The notes: generated by a model not told the origin, from the letters alone. A DNA stretch of 64,000 nt from Paraspadella gotoi (GCA_051294375.1 CM119267.1:4823340-4887339), one strand, 5' to 3'; shown: positions 1-11,765, counted from the first letter of the stretch. A program made the numbers and translations.

Positions 1-249
1 AACATTTTATCAAATTCATTAAATCTTGGAAAAAATTAAAAGATGATTTAGTTTTTCCTAAAAAAAAACTCGAAACTCGATTTTGTCATTAATGAAGAAG
101 AAAAAAAATGTTCCGAAATTAATTACCTTCGGAAAGCCTCGGCTCTCGATGGGTGATTAGTGATTAGTAGCGGACGTTAATTAAGACGCGACTACGACGG
201 TTTTCTTACGAGAGATTAAAACTCCGTGGTTTTCTTTTCTGATTAATAA

Positions 250-905
250 AGTTCGTTCATTCGTTCCTTTTTTTCGTTCGTCAGTTCTTTCGTTCGTTCG
301 TTTGTCCGTTCGTCCGTTCGTCCGTTCTTTCTTTCTTGGTTATTACTTTGGTTGGTTGGTTTGATTGGATAGTTGGTCTATTGGTCGGTATCTCGCTTTG
401 GTTGATTGATTGGTTTCTTTCTTTTGTTAGCATTTCTGATGTGATCGTTCTAACTCGAGGCCGTGGCATCATTGGCAACTATTTGATGTTTCGGTCTCTC
501 TCTCTCTCTCCTCTCTTCCTTCTCTCTCTCCTGCTTCTTCTCTCTCCTCTCCTTCCTCTTTCTTCTCTCTTCTTTTTTTTCTTTTTTCTTTCTTTCTCTT
601 TTTTTCTTTTCTCTTTTTTTTTTCTTTTCTCTTCTTTTTTTTTCTTATTCTTTTTTTTCCTTTCTTTCTATATTTTTTTTTTTTTTTTATGTTCCTGGAT
701 ATTTATTGTGTTTTTTTCCTGTTGTTTCTCATATTTCTATCTGTCTTTTCTCGATCCTACATCTCTTTTGTTGTTATATTCGCTTCGTTCTTTCTTCTCT
801 TCTCTTTCTTGTTCTCTCTTTCTCTTTTTTCTTTCTTCTTTTTTTCTCTTTCTTCTCTTTCTTTTCTTTTTTGTTTGAGATCTTTTTTTTTCTTTTTTTT
901 TTTCT

Positions 906-938
<33 letters not shown>

Positions 939-1010
939 CTTTTTTTTTTCTTTTCTTATTCTTCTTTTCTTTTCTCTTGTCTTTGTCAATACGTTTTCGC
1001 GACTCTTACG
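250..1010 (+). repeat. Low-complexity pyrimidine region
   Basis: CGTT/GGTT simple repeats (260-370) then about 500 bases of T- and CT-rich sequence. Open frames here are only Phe/Ser/Leu runs and are not genes. 1-250 is AT-rich with nothing recognisable. Confidence 0.85.
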
Positions 1011-1019
1011 TATTTTTGC

Positions 1020-1165
1020 GGCGCGGCACGGCCTGGGGAGAACACCACGCGAGGCCGCGCGCCCGCCATCGTGCGGGACGCGGGCCGCCGGGAGGCCCCC
1101 GCGGGCTGCCCGGGCCAGGTGCGTCACTCGTGGAGGAGGTGGGCCGGGCGGCGCCGCATGTGATG
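1020..1165. other. Isolated GC-rich island, possible exon
   Basis: About 145 bases of roughly 75-80% GC between T-rich tracts. A strong + strand donor (CCGGGCCAG|GTGCGT) sits at 1119. On the - strand TTCTCCCCAG|GCCGTG and AATAC|GTAAGA would frame a 23-base micro-exon. No frame gives a recognisable protein. Confidence 0.3.
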
Positions 1166-1278
1166 GCAGAGCAACTGTGCAACCGACTTTTTTCGGTCGG
1201 TCGGTCTGTCGGTCCCATTGTCTGTTCGTCAGTGTATTTAGCTTAAATTTTAAATGCTTAAAACTTCGGTGTAGTGAA

Positions 1279-1488
1279 TTCCTTTCCTCCACTTTTCTTC
1301 TTCTTCTCCTTTTCCCACATGATCATTTCTCTTGACCTTTCCCCCACTCGATTTTCCTCTTTTCTTTCCTTTCCTCCACTTTTCTTCTTCTTCTCTTTTT
1401 CCCCACATGATCTTTTCTCTTGACCTTTCCCCCACTCGTTTTCCTCTTTTCTTTCCTTTCCTCCACTTTTCTTCTTCTTCTCTTTTCC
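1279..1488 (+). repeat. 87-base tandem repeat, about 2.4 copies
   Basis: TTCCTTTCCTCCACTTTTCT...CACATGATC...TTGACCTTTCCCCCACTCG repeated at 1279, 1367 and partly at 1453. Pyrimidine-rich. Confidence 0.85.
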
Positions 1489-1489
1489 T

Positions 1490-2371
1490 TCTTTCATCTT
1501 CTCCCGGTTTTTCACAGATAATCTCTCCTCCGTGATTTTAACGCCTCACTATAACCTCATCCCCTTCTCAGTTTTGGCTCCAACACAACGATCTTCCAAA
1601 AATTCCCCAAACCTCTTGACCGGCTCGACCCCTCTCTTTCCCTTTTATTTCATTTTCCATTTTCTCTTTTTGCTTTCACTTTTTTTTCCCATTTTTCTCT
1701 TTCCTTCCTCCTTCCTCCCGATTTGTTTCGCTTCTCTTTGTCTCTTTTCTCTTTCCTCCTTCTTTTTTCTTCTTTCTTTCTTCCTCTTCTTTTCCTGGCT
1801 TCTTTCCTCCTTTTCTCCAACCCTGTTATTGTTTTAAAAGTTTCCTTTCTTTCGTCTTTTCTTTCCTCGCTTCTTTATTCCCTCTTTTTTTTTCCTTCCT
1901 CGCTTCTTTCCTCTCTATATTTTCTTTCCTCTCCTTTCTTTCTTCTCTCCTTCTTTTCTTTTCCTTTTCCTTCTTTCTTTCTCCCTATTCTCCTTCCTCT
2001 CCCCTTAATTCCCCCTCTGCCTCTCTCCGCCTGATTCGAAGGAACTCGACCGCTTCCCATCGTCCGCTCGAAAACTCGGGATTGCGCCGGCGCCCGGCGT
2101 TCTCGTTTTCGCTTCTGACGGCCCGCGCGGGGGTGACTTGGCGCGTCGTCCGTCTTCGTTCGTCGTCGTGCTTTGCGTAGTCGTCTTTCATCGTCCGGCC
2201 GTTTAACGCCTTCTTTTTCGGGTTCGTGCCCGTACATCGTCGTCCGCCATCGTTCATTCCCCCACGATTCTTCCCGGCGCCAACTCAACGCCGTCTGCAC
2301 AAATTTTTTAAAAAACGGCCGCTGTTCCTTTTTCTCTCTCTCTTCTTTCTCTCTCCTCTTCTCTCTCTCTA

Positions 2372-2422
<51 letters not shown>

Positions 2423-2727
2423 TTTTTTTTAAGCTCGCCTTTTTCCAATATGGTATTCCAGTGAGATTCCACATTAAGCCCCACCGAATTCAACTTTCAG
2501 TTCCATGCGATTTATCTTCGCCGTCGGACGCCTCAGTGATTACATCGCCGTCATCCCTCGTTGTGTATGTTTGTCCATCCCCAACTTGGGCCTCGGTTTC
2601 AAACTTTGGACTTGCTTTTCATCCGACGCCTTTCCTTGATGGAAGTAGGTTCGAAAAAAGGTAAGGCCTTCCTTTTAATTGAATTTCGTCGTCGGGAGAT
2701 ATATAGTATTCTTTTATCTCTCTCTCT

Positions 2728-2771
<44 letters not shown>

Positions 2772-2960
2772 CTCTCTCTTCTCTCCTTCTCTCTCTCTCT
2801 CTCTCTCGTATTATACAAGAAACTCGAATGGTGGCCATGAAATATTCCGACCATGGCCGAACTATGCACGACATGTCCTGTCATGGTTGTCGTGATTTTT
2901 AGATTGTTCTTGGCTGCCGAAGAAAAAACAATGTATTCCTTTTAAACACACTTTGTTCAA
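1490..2960. other. No gene seen; pyrimidine and (CT)n tracts with a CpG-rich centre
   Basis: CT-rich low complexity at 1620-2000, 2330-2430 and 2720-2808. 2030-2300 is CpG-rich and free of repeats, which could be an exon or promoter, but I see no consistent splice sites or motif. Confidence 0.5.
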
Positions 2961-3012
2961 AAAAAAAAAAAAAAAAAAATCCAAAACAAAAAATCTGTGA
3001 AACATGGTTCTT

Positions 3013-3210
3013 TGTTTCAAAACTCGAGGGAAAAACAAAATTTATTTTTTTTACAAAATATAACCGAAAATGACGCGAAAACGGTTTTCGTTATTTTTTT
3101 GTTAAGCTTTTTTGTCTTTTGATCTCTTTTACTCATTTGTTTTTTTTTCCCTTTTCCCTGTTATCAATCGAGGGAAAATGTCGCTCTCATTCGCATCCAT
3201 TAATAAATTT
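3013..3210 (+). repeat. Segment duplicated across an assembly gap (first copy)
   Basis: TTTCAAAACTCGA, GACGCGAAAACGGTTTTCG, CCCTTTTCCCTGTTATCAAT and ATGTCGCTCTCATTCGCATC recur in the same order at 3642-3810. Confidence 0.8.
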
Positions 3211-3615
3211 GGGTAAAATACGCTTCAGCGAATTTAACTTTACCCCGAAAATGTACGCAATTTTGGGCCGTCCTATTTTTTTTTTTCAATTTTTTTTTTT
3301 TTTTTTTCCGTCTTTGTTAAACGTTTTGCTAACCGTACTACAGGATTTGTCTCTTTACTTTGTTTCTGACTATGAGGATTTCCCTTTACTTTCTATAGAA
3401 ATTTGCTCTTATGTCCGCTTGCACCGCACGTAGATCCTTCACGCGGTGTGCATGCAGCTTTAAGCAACAAAATAGCAAATTTGTTTTTTGCCTGTTTTGG
3501 AGTCTTAATAAAACAAGATGGCTCCACCAACAAACAAAGAGGCATTGATTTTTGCCTTGAAACAAAAAGGAGTAAAACAAGTCGCGGCATTTACATCTTC
3601 GTTTGTATTTTTACC

Positions 3616-3640
3616 NNNNNNNNNNNNNNNNNNNNNNNNN
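3616..3640. other. Assembly gap, 25 N
   Basis: The sequence to the right repeats sequence found about 600 bases to the left. Confidence 0.99.
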
Positions 3641-3641
3641 G

Positions 3642-3810
3642 TTTTCAAAACTCGAAACAATTTACATAATTAAACCGAACAATGGACGCGAAACGGTTTC
3701 GTTTATTTTTGTTCTTTTTGTTCTTTGGTTTCTTTTACTCTTTTTGTTTTTTTCCCTTTTCCCTGTTATCAATCCGAGGAAATGTCGCTCTCAGTCGCAT
3801 CCATTATATT
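3642..3810 (+). repeat. Segment duplicated across an assembly gap (second copy)
   Basis: Copy of 3013-3210 with several single-base indels, starting at the right edge of the 3616-3640 gap. Confidence 0.8.
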
Positions 3811-3972
3811 TTTCTCATTTGGTTGTGACGTCGGAGGTCGACCCGATCGACAAAAATGGATTTGTGGGGGAGGGAGGGGGGGGTGATCGTTGATCAATGT
3901 GACCATTGTGTCATGGGAGAAGGGAAATTGCGACGTGGAAAATTAATATTGGCTCAACTCTGGTAAGTATTT

Positions 3973-4603
3973 TTGCTTGACCATTAAGGCGGAACAGGTT
4001 ACAAACTAATAGAAGTCCGGTATAAATATGGTTAATGTGTTTATTAAAGAAATTTAAAAAAGAATTAAGATTTATCTTATAGTTAAACGCATGGAAGCTA
4101 TTTTATATTATTCAATTACTATAAAATGTCAAAATATTTTTTAATAAATTTTAATTTTTTTTAACGGATTCTGATAGAGCTTGAAAAGTTAGATGAAGGT
4201 TTTTATTAGAACTTTTTGAAATTTTAATGATTTATCTATGAAAATTAACAAAAACTTTAAAATGTAATGAATGATGATGATGATGATGATTTTTTAAGGT
4301 TTTTTTCAAATTTTTACCCATTTATCATTAAATTTTTTTAAATTTGTAGTACTAACCTTTATCTAATTTTTTAATCTTTATCAGAATCTAATTTTAAAAA
4401 TTAAAATTTCCTAAAAAAATTTTAAGCATTTTTTAATGTTTTATTGTTAATTATTAAAATGTTTCCATGCATGAGAAAAATTAATTTAATCAAAATCTAA
4501 CATCAAAAGTCAATTTGGTTGTAAAAGGATAAAAGACTTTTTATTGCAGACTTTTTTATATTGTAAAAAATGTTAAATTCTGGCCCGCCTTATTGACCAA
4601 TGT
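3973..4603. mobile_element. Fold-back (long inverted repeat) element
   Basis: Ends TTGACCATTAAGGCGGAACA (3978) and, reverse-complemented, TTGGTCAATAAGGCGGGCCA (4602). The arms match for roughly 300 bases inward: TTCTGATAGAGCTTG then AAAAGTTAGATGAAGGTT against TTCTGATAAAGATT then AAAAAATTAGATAAAGGTT. Centre at a short (GAT)n near 4270. No open frame; a MITE-like or fold-back element. Confidence 0.75.
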
Positions 4604-6097
4604 CCATGTCTTCCCGATTCTTTCGATTGTTTCAGAATATCTCATCTTTTTAACCTTAGTTTTGAGAAACTGGTCATTAGCAACAAAAAAACCAATTTAG
4701 TACGGCCGTCAGGAACTAAAGCTTGAAGCTTTTTCCAGGTCTCGAAATAATTTTGAAATTCGTAGGCGGACTAGACCGACGTAGAACAGTGAACGTATCA
4801 AGACGCAAATAAAAACGGGCGGGGTAAATACCCGAAAAAGAATAGTTTTATGCGTTTACACGGGGATGGAAATTCGCGAATTAAGCGTTATCTTTTCTGT
4901 TCCGTTTTATTAATTCTCGCCTGAACAATTTTGTTCTGCATGACGGCGCCGCGATAATTCAAGCACGATAAAAAGACCTTTCATAAGTCATGTTATACAG
5001 CGCCGCGGAATAAGAACATTCATGGATATGTCTCACGGTAATGGCCCGCACGAAATAATGCAGATAAGGTGCTTCTATTGAAGAAAATTCTTGACAGAAT
5101 TTAACGATTTTTACATTACTAATATTTTTTTTTTTAATTTATTAAGTTTTTGTATGTGTGAGTGATGTCGTAGTATTTGATTTGGATTTTTAAGTTCCTT
5201 CTTTGTACCCAAACGTAAATGATGTTAGGAGTTCTCGCCCTAGAAAGCAAGATGCAGCATTTCTGGAGTGACTCTGGTTTGAACCGCGATGCCAGCCCTA
5301 ATACCTGCAAAAGATTGCTAAACCTTGTGGCAGCATCAAGACACGAGCATCCTCCTCTTCATCTTCTTTTCTTTTCTCTCTCTCCTCTCTCTCCTCGATT
5401 CACCCTCTCTCTCATAGCCGCATCATCTGGCTTCATCCTTCTCTATCTATTCCTTTTCTTTCTTACCATAGCAATGACTTGATTTTTGAATGAAAGGTTT
5501 AAATAGAAATTAAACCATTCTCGATATTTTGTATAGATTATTTAATAAAAGCCTTAGTAATTAGTAATAATTCTTTTTAAAAAAAATTACAGGAAAAAAA
5601 ATATAGAAAAAAAGAAATCCTGAAAAAAAAATTCTGAAAAATTTAAAAAAAAACGGTAAAGAAGATTTCGAAATCTTTGTTTACTCGATTGCGAAAAGAT
5701 TTACCGCCGTTTATGCGTGATGAGGAGGCTACATCTCACGCTCGACCTGGCGTGTCGTAGAAAAATTTCTTCAGAGACAATTAAAAATAAAATAATGTTA
5801 AAACAAGAAAACTAATCTCGAATTATACAAAAACGCAAAAAAGCCGGTGGGGCGTGTCGATCCGACAAAAAGAGACAAAGAGCAATCCGCGTTCTTGCGT
5901 CACTCAACAGCACGGATCGTAATGTCGACAAACGACACGACAGGGGGTTTGACACGAAGTATCGCGCTGAGAGACGAACTGCGCGCTTCGTCGCCCCAAA
6001 TCCAAATATTTGTTTTCTTTTTTTTTTTTTCTCGATGTTTTGTTTTTAGTGTGCGCTGCGAGTACTTGCTGAGAAAATTCTATCAGTCACTTATCGG
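4604..6097. other. No gene supported
   Basis: Mostly AT-rich. 5219-5350 (GGAGTTCTCGCCCTAGAAAG ... GACTCTGGTTTGAACCGCGA) is more GC-rich and has a B-box-like GGTTTGAACC; it may be a retroposon remnant. 5700-5760 and 5845-6000 are CpG-richer but show no convincing open frame. Confidence 0.5.
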
Positions 6098-6165
6098 TCG
6101 GTCTATCGGTCAGTCGGTATGTCTGTCCGTCGGTCCTGACCCACTTACGTTAAAATGCTCATAAA
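6098..6165 (+). mobile_element. Dispersed CGGTCGGT/TTAAAATGCTCATAA repeat, copy 1
   Basis: TCGGTCGGTCTATCGGTCAG, further CGGTC-type units, then CCCACTTACGTTAAAATGCT and CATAAAAC. Matches 42640-42735 in reverse. The end is duplicated across the gap at 6199-6223. Confidence 0.6.
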
Positions 6166-6198
6166 ACATACTCACAAATAGTTGGTCGGCGATCATGG

Positions 6199-6223
6199 NN
6201 NNNNNNNNNNNNNNNNNNNNNNN
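6199..6223. other. Assembly gap, 25 N
   Basis: Flanked on both sides by the same 40 or so bases (ATGCTCATAAA ... CACAAATAGTTGGTCG) with single-base indels. Confidence 0.99.
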
Positions 6224-6556
6224 GTTAAAGATGCTCATAAACATAACTCACAAATAGTTGGTCGCTCATTTGTTAAAACAGAAGAAAACCCCCAAATCTA
6301 AGCGACTACTTTTCTAGCGACTACTAGCGCCGCTTTTCGTTTTTTAAAGAAATCTCATATACACTATAAAAAAATAAAAGACGTTTTTCCAATGCATTAC
6401 GTTTCTAAAATACACGGAAATACAAGGGATAACAAAGTCACTCCGGCGAAACACAACATTTGAATTTCCGTTCCTGTTTTGAAAGGTTTCGCGCGTTTTT
6501 ATTTAGACACGACAGGCTCAATAACAAAGGAGGAGAAGAACTAAAAAAAAAGATGA

Positions 6557-6640
6557 CAAAAAAACAAGTCACGGTGTAGTGGGCACACTCGTCTCCGTCG
6601 AGACCCGAAAGTCTGGGGTTCCAGACCCCGTCGTAGCGGG
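6557..6640 (+). mobile_element. tRNA-like sequence (possible SINE head)
   Basis: GGTGTAGTGGGCACACTCG fits an A-box, CTCG-TCTCCGT-CGAG an anticodon arm, and GGGGTTCCAGACCCC a T-arm with B-box. Irregular variable region and no good acceptor stem, so not an intact tRNA gene. Confidence 0.45.
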
Positions 6641-6783
6641 TCTTCATTACGCATTATGGACGGGTTAACTTTCCGAAAGTACGGAAGATACACGCCACAT
6701 CCAAATCAACTGAGGACAAAATATCTTCGATCCACAAGGCACATTGGTCATCTGTTAAAGGTTCTATCTTCAACCAGTTATAG

Positions 6784-6842
6784 CTTTTTAGTTGTTAAGG
6801 GTCCAAAAGGTGACGCGTTCGATCCTGTGTCGTCATTGTTGA
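6784..6842 (+). mobile_element. Second tRNA-like sequence
   Basis: TTTTTAGTTGTTAAGGGTCC resembles an A-box region and GACGCGTTCGATCCTGTGTC holds a perfect B-box core (GTTCGATCC). The anticodon arm is missing, so it is a degenerate tRNA-derived piece. Confidence 0.4.
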
Positions 6843-7009
6843 CACTTGACAGAATAGCATGATCGAATCTCAGGCAAAAAGGGGAATTGTCTTCTATTCA
6901 CCTTTTTTTCGTATTTTTTTTTTAAAGAAAAAAAATATTATTTTCTAGATGTTCGCCATAAAAATTTTATAGTCGGTAATCGACCGTTTCTCATTTCGTC
7001 GGTTCACGT

Positions 7010-7023
7010 NNNNNNNNNNNNNN
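7010..7023. other. Assembly gap, 14 N
   Basis: Abuts the 30-base tandem repeat array. Confidence 0.99.
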
Positions 7024-7162
7024 TTCATTTTCCTTCGGTCCGCCCGACAGCCATTTTCTTTCAGTCTGCCCAACCATCATTTTCCTTGGGTCCACCTGAC
7101 CGCCATTTACCTTCGGTTCGCCTAACCGACATTTTCCTTCGGTTCGCCCGACCGCCATTTTC
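7024..7162 (+). repeat. Tandem repeat, about 30-base unit, five copies
   Basis: Unit CATTTTCCTTCGGTYCGCCC followed by GACCGC, repeated with small changes, starting directly at an assembly gap. The array may be longer in reality. 7163-7560 after it is AT-rich with nothing recognisable. Confidence 0.85.
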
Positions 7163-7561
7163 TGAAATTCTCTCGTTTATTGTTTCCCTTCGAATTCGAA
7201 GTTGAACGAAAACAGATTTTTATTCGATGGAGCTCCTACGTTTTTTAGTATGGAGTATTAGAACATTATACAAATGCTGAAATATAACTTTTAATGATTA
7301 CACGAGAAGGGATGGTTGAAAAAATTTTTAGACTGAGACTAATGTTTGATCAGCTTCATTTACTATATAAGACAATCTTTATCTTTTAAAATATTTTAAA
7401 TAATGAAATTTACAATTGTAGATTTTACTAAATGTTTAATTGTTTGCTAGTTTTAGTATAAAACATTTATTTAATAAATCTATTTAAAAATGTATTAACT
7501 TGCTTTTTATATATAAATATAAACTAATATTTTGTATTATTTTATTATATTTAAACAAATA

Positions 7562-8761
7562 ATTATTCTTTGCAACAAGAGCCCCTGGGTTTAGCCGAGG
7601 TGTTTCGCAGAGACGAAGCAATTTCCTTTTCTGGAATCGAATATCGAGAAGAAAAAAAAATAAGAAAAATCCCGAGTTTTGTTTTTCTTCGACGCGAAAA
7701 GGGAAAAAAGATCCCAACCGGACGTGAGAGAAATTTGGGAGGCGAATGGCGAAACTCACTGGTGAGACTAACAGTGATTGGCCGAGACTCCTTTGCTAAT
7801 CTCTTTGGGTCCAGCGTGATTGGATCGAATTATTGGGGGAGGAGTTTGTGACCTGAGATGTTGTGACGTTTGGAATTTGGGCCATTTAGGATTCGAATCG
7901 CGAACGATTCTATCGCCGGTGAATTGGGAGATCACAGCTTGGCAAATTGCTTGGTCGGTGAACGGAGTCGCGGAATGGAGATTGATCGGTATTTCGAGAG
8001 AGTTCGCCCTCCGGCCCGCCACCTCCTCTATTTGCTCTCCCTCTCTTTCGTCCCATTAGATTACGATTGTTAAGACGTCAAGAAATAACGAGAAATAAGC
8101 GAAACGTTTTCGCTCAAGGTGACGATGTCGACGACGACGATGAGAACGACGATGACCGCATTGAAGAAGACTAAGTCGACCTGATGAATGATATAACGTG
8201 TGACATGATCGTGGTATCTTGTGACGAGCAATGACATTGTAAATTTAATCAGTACAAGCGCGTCTAAGATAGAGAAGTTCATCAAACTGGTACCACAAAT
8301 ATAAAAAAATCATCCATTCATTCTAGCAATGGAGAGGTTATAGTGGGTTCAGGCTTCCAACCCTCTTACAAGAAAAGCCTTAAATCAAGACTCTCTCACA
8401 GTCTAGTAATAATATAACTAACAGTCTAGTAATAACAGTCTAGTATTAATATAACTCACAGAGGTATTCTAATATTTTTTTTATTGTTATCGAAATGGCA
8501 CAACAATTTTTTTTAAAAAAATTTTGAATTCAATCATATCATGCAAAATAAAATGTATCAAAGGGGAAGAAAGCAAAAGAGCAACGAATATCACGATGAT
8601 GCTAAAGACGATGGCCACAAAAACGATTACGAGAAAAACAGAAATTGAACGGAGATGACGTCACAAGTACAACGATGACGACGACGACAACGACGAGTAG
8701 CGCCGACCATCGATAGGAGATCGAATGAGAGAGAGAGAGAGAGAGAGAGATGGAAGAGGAC

Positions 8762-8793
<32 letters not shown>

Positions 8794-9260
8794 ATAAATG
8801 GAAAGAAGTAAAATCGAAAACTGGGACACAAAACCGAAAACCAGGTCGAAGTAAAAATTAGGGAAGAGAGTCTAAGAAGGAAAAGATAGAAGGGCCTCGG
8901 GCGTAAGAGGATTTGAACGAAGATGGCCGATCGACCACCAACGCGGAATAGCGTCGCGAAAAACGGCGAAAGGCTAATGGCATTAACGAGTGGCAACCGC
9001 TAATGGCAAAAACCGGCTCGCGACTTGAATTAGTGCGAACTTGAAGCGGAAGCTGTTGTCTTTGGTTGTCTCGAGGAATTTCCCTTCAAGAGGAGGCCAA
9101 TGGCAAGCGAATGGGGTTGAATGGCATGGGCCACTGGCGTCGGCGACTGGCAGAGGAAATGGCACGGGCGAGCGGCACTCGCGCGACCTTCGTGACCGAT
9201 ACGACACCGCGACGTAAACTCGCGAAGCCATCGGCTAATGGGATTGTGACGACGTTTGAC
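7562..9260. other. No gene supported; CpG-containing stretches with inverted CCAAT motifs
   Basis: 7738-8060 has two GTGATTGG (inverted CCAAT) motifs near 7774 and 7817 and moderate GC, so it could be a promoter. 8660-8800 has GACGAC and GA repeats. 8900-9250 contains repeated AATGGCA units. No protein is recognisable on either strand. Confidence 0.4.
8287..8470. mobile_element. Related copy of the 24,951 element
   Basis: Shares CTCTTACAAGA and ATCAAGACTCTC with the insertion at 24951, in the same order and spacing, plus a local tandem duplication of CAGTCTAGTAATA. No (TAA)n tail and no clear flanking duplication seen. Confidence 0.5.
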
Positions 9261-9275
9261 GCTTGGTTGGTGGGG

Positions 9276-9277
<2 letters not shown>

Positions 9278-9313
<36 letters not shown>

Positions 9314-9770
9314 ATGATGATGATGATGACGACGACGACGACGCAGAAAGATGATTGTCATGATGATGATGATGACAATGCTGATGATTATGATGATAAC
9401 GACGATGATGATGATGATGATGACAACGGGGATGATGACGATGGTGATTATGATGATGATGATGATAATGATGATGATGATGATAACGACGATGATGATG
9501 ATGACGATGGTGATAATGATGATGATGATAACGACGACGATGATGATGATGATGACAATGGTGATAATGATGATGATGATGATTATGATGATGATGACGA
9601 GCTACGATAACGAAGACGATAATGACGACACCGATAGCGAGGCTGATGATGATGATGACGATGATGACTATGATATCAACGACGCTGACGACGTCGATGA
9701 TCGTGACGAAGAGGATGAGAAGGACGATATTGATGACGACGATCATGACGACGACGACGACGACGACCAT
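9278..9770 (+). repeat. (GAT/GAC)n trinucleotide array
   Basis: About 490 bases of GAT, GAC and AAT triplets. Frames read as poly-Asp, poly-Met or poly-Val; no evidence of a gene. Followed at 9860-10250 by a CAA/CAT/AAC-rich array of opposite strand composition. Confidence 0.9.
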
Positions 9771-9859
9771 CTCCCGACTTCCTCCGACCGAAACTTGTGG
9801 AATAAAAAAATTACGAGCGAAAGTCGCAAGCTCGCCGCCCGAAGCCACAAAGGATGTCA

Positions 9860-10255
9860 TTCAGTAACATTTACAACATCAACAACTACAACATTAACAA
9901 CAACACCGTAAACAACATCATCAAAAACAACAAAATTAACAACAACGTACTTAACAATAACATCATCGACAACACAACAAAAATAATATTGTCAATAACA
10001 ATGACATTATATTCGACATCATCATCAACAATACCCACATCGTCCATAATATCAACAATCAACAACAACTACGACATTTTCAACAACAGTAACAAAAAAT
10101 AAACAATAACATAATCAAAAACCGAACAATAACATCATCATCAACAAAAACAACGACAAAATCAACAACAACAACATTAAAATCAACATAATCATCAGCA
10201 ACACCAACTCCATCAATAATATCAACAATCAACAACAATAACAACAAAAACCGTC
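9860..10255 (+). repeat. (AAC/ATC)n low-complexity array
   Basis: Irregular AACAAC, CATCATC and ATAACA triplets, almost free of G, directly after the G-containing GAT array. Confidence 0.85.
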
Positions 10256-10345
10256 CCTCAGCCTTTTGGTAAAGAGCGTCAAAGCCTTTGACTCGCCTCG
10301 TGGCGCGAATGGAATCAAGAATGACAGGGGGACAGAGGGACAACG

Positions 10346-10383
<38 letters not shown>

Positions 10384-10479
10384 AACATCAAAGACGACGA
10401 CTCTGGATCCCGCGGGTTTTCTCTAGACGACGAGAATATTTCAACGTTGATTAAAGGAAACTTTTCGATTTTCGATTCT

Positions 10480-10490
10480 CGGTCTGTCTA

Positions 10491-10563
<73 letters not shown>
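10480..10563 (+). repeat. (GTCT)n tetranucleotide microsatellite
   Basis: About 20 perfect TCTG units. Confidence 0.95.
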
Positions 10564-10811
10564 TTCTTTTCTTTTCTCTTCTTTTTTTATTTTTCTTTTC
10601 TTTTTTTTTTTATTTATTTCTTTTTTTCTGTCTTATTTTTTTTTCAGTAAAAAAATTTAATTTGAAGTTATACGAAATACATACTTCAAGATATCTAAAC
10701 AAAAATACATATAAATGAAAAAGAAAGAGCGATAAAAAAAAAATACCGTTGTCAAGGCAACTGGCTTTAAAACGTAAACAAGTTACAAATTAAACACGGA
10801 AAAGGAAAAAA

Positions 10812-11385
10812 TCAAATTCTGGCGATTTTTCGGTTGAACGACGCCTCCGCTGCCGCTGCCGCTGCCGTCGCCGCCGCCGCCGCCGCCGCCACCGCCGCAT
10901 CAGACGCCGTCTCCGCCGCAGCCGACAGCAACAAATGGTTTCGTCCAAAAATAACCAACGGCGACTGAATCGAAAATCGACAAGTGGTCGTCGTCGTCGT
11001 CGTCTTTATCGTCATTGTTGTCGTCTTCATCGTCATTGTCGTCGTCGTCACTATCGTCGTCCATCGTAGTCACTGTCTCGTCTTCGGTCGTCATGTTCGT
11101 CGTGTTTTTGGATTGAGGATTGATGGATTCGAGTTGGAGGTCGCTTTTTGTGGGGGATGGAGGGAGAGGAGGGGGAGGCGGTAGGAGGGAGAGAAAGGGG
11201 AGGTGGAGAGAGAAGAGAGGGAAGGTGGAGGAGAGAGAGAGGAGGAGGAGGTGGAGGAGGAAGAGGGAGTGGAGGGGGAAAGTGTAGGAGAGGGGAAGGA
11301 GGGGTTACGGAAATCCATGGGTTGTTTCGTCCGTCGGTCGATTGCTTAGAGATCGGAATTCGATTTTGCCGAGAAAAAAACAAAC
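10812..11385. other. GCC/GTC trinucleotides and a purine-rich stretch; no gene supported
   Basis: 10845-10920 is (GCC)n-like, 10985-11100 is (GTC)n-like, 11145-11300 is GGA-rich. A - strand open frame (MTTEDETVTTMDDDSDDDD and on) exists at 11094-10900 but is mostly repeat-encoded Asp. I cannot support it as a gene. Confidence 0.4.
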
Positions 11386-11765
11386 AAACTCATTAAAACA
11401 AACCAACTGAAAATACTTTAAACTTTTGAGTCATACAGTAAAATATTTTTTATTGTACATAATGTTTTTCTTTGGAAAATGTAATCTTTTTTTTGTTTTG
11501 TTTTCGACGAATGTTAACGTTTTAATCTTTGATGTATGATTTTTCTCTTATATAATTAATTTACGCCTCGAGTTCTTCCGAACCAAAGTTTCTTCTCTGC
11601 AGTCGTTTTGCTTCATTGTCGTTGTTGTTCAACGTTACGAACGAGACGCGAGGTTATTTAACGTTACTTAGCAACGGGAAAGGAAACGCAATCCTCGGGG
11701 CGAAACTTTACGAAGTGATTACGAGTTGGAAATGGAAAGGGAAAGAAGAATGGCGTGGCGAGAAA

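Noticed and set aside
336-1335. Long open frames rich in Phe/Ser/Leu, and their reverse Lys/Glu/Arg frames
   Set aside because: Translations of T- and CT-rich low-complexity DNA; no start context, motif or splice sites.
9263-9911. Open frames of poly-Asp, poly-Met, poly-Val and poly-His
   Set aside because: All frames of a GAT/GAC trinucleotide repeat are open; composition is that of the repeat, not of a protein.
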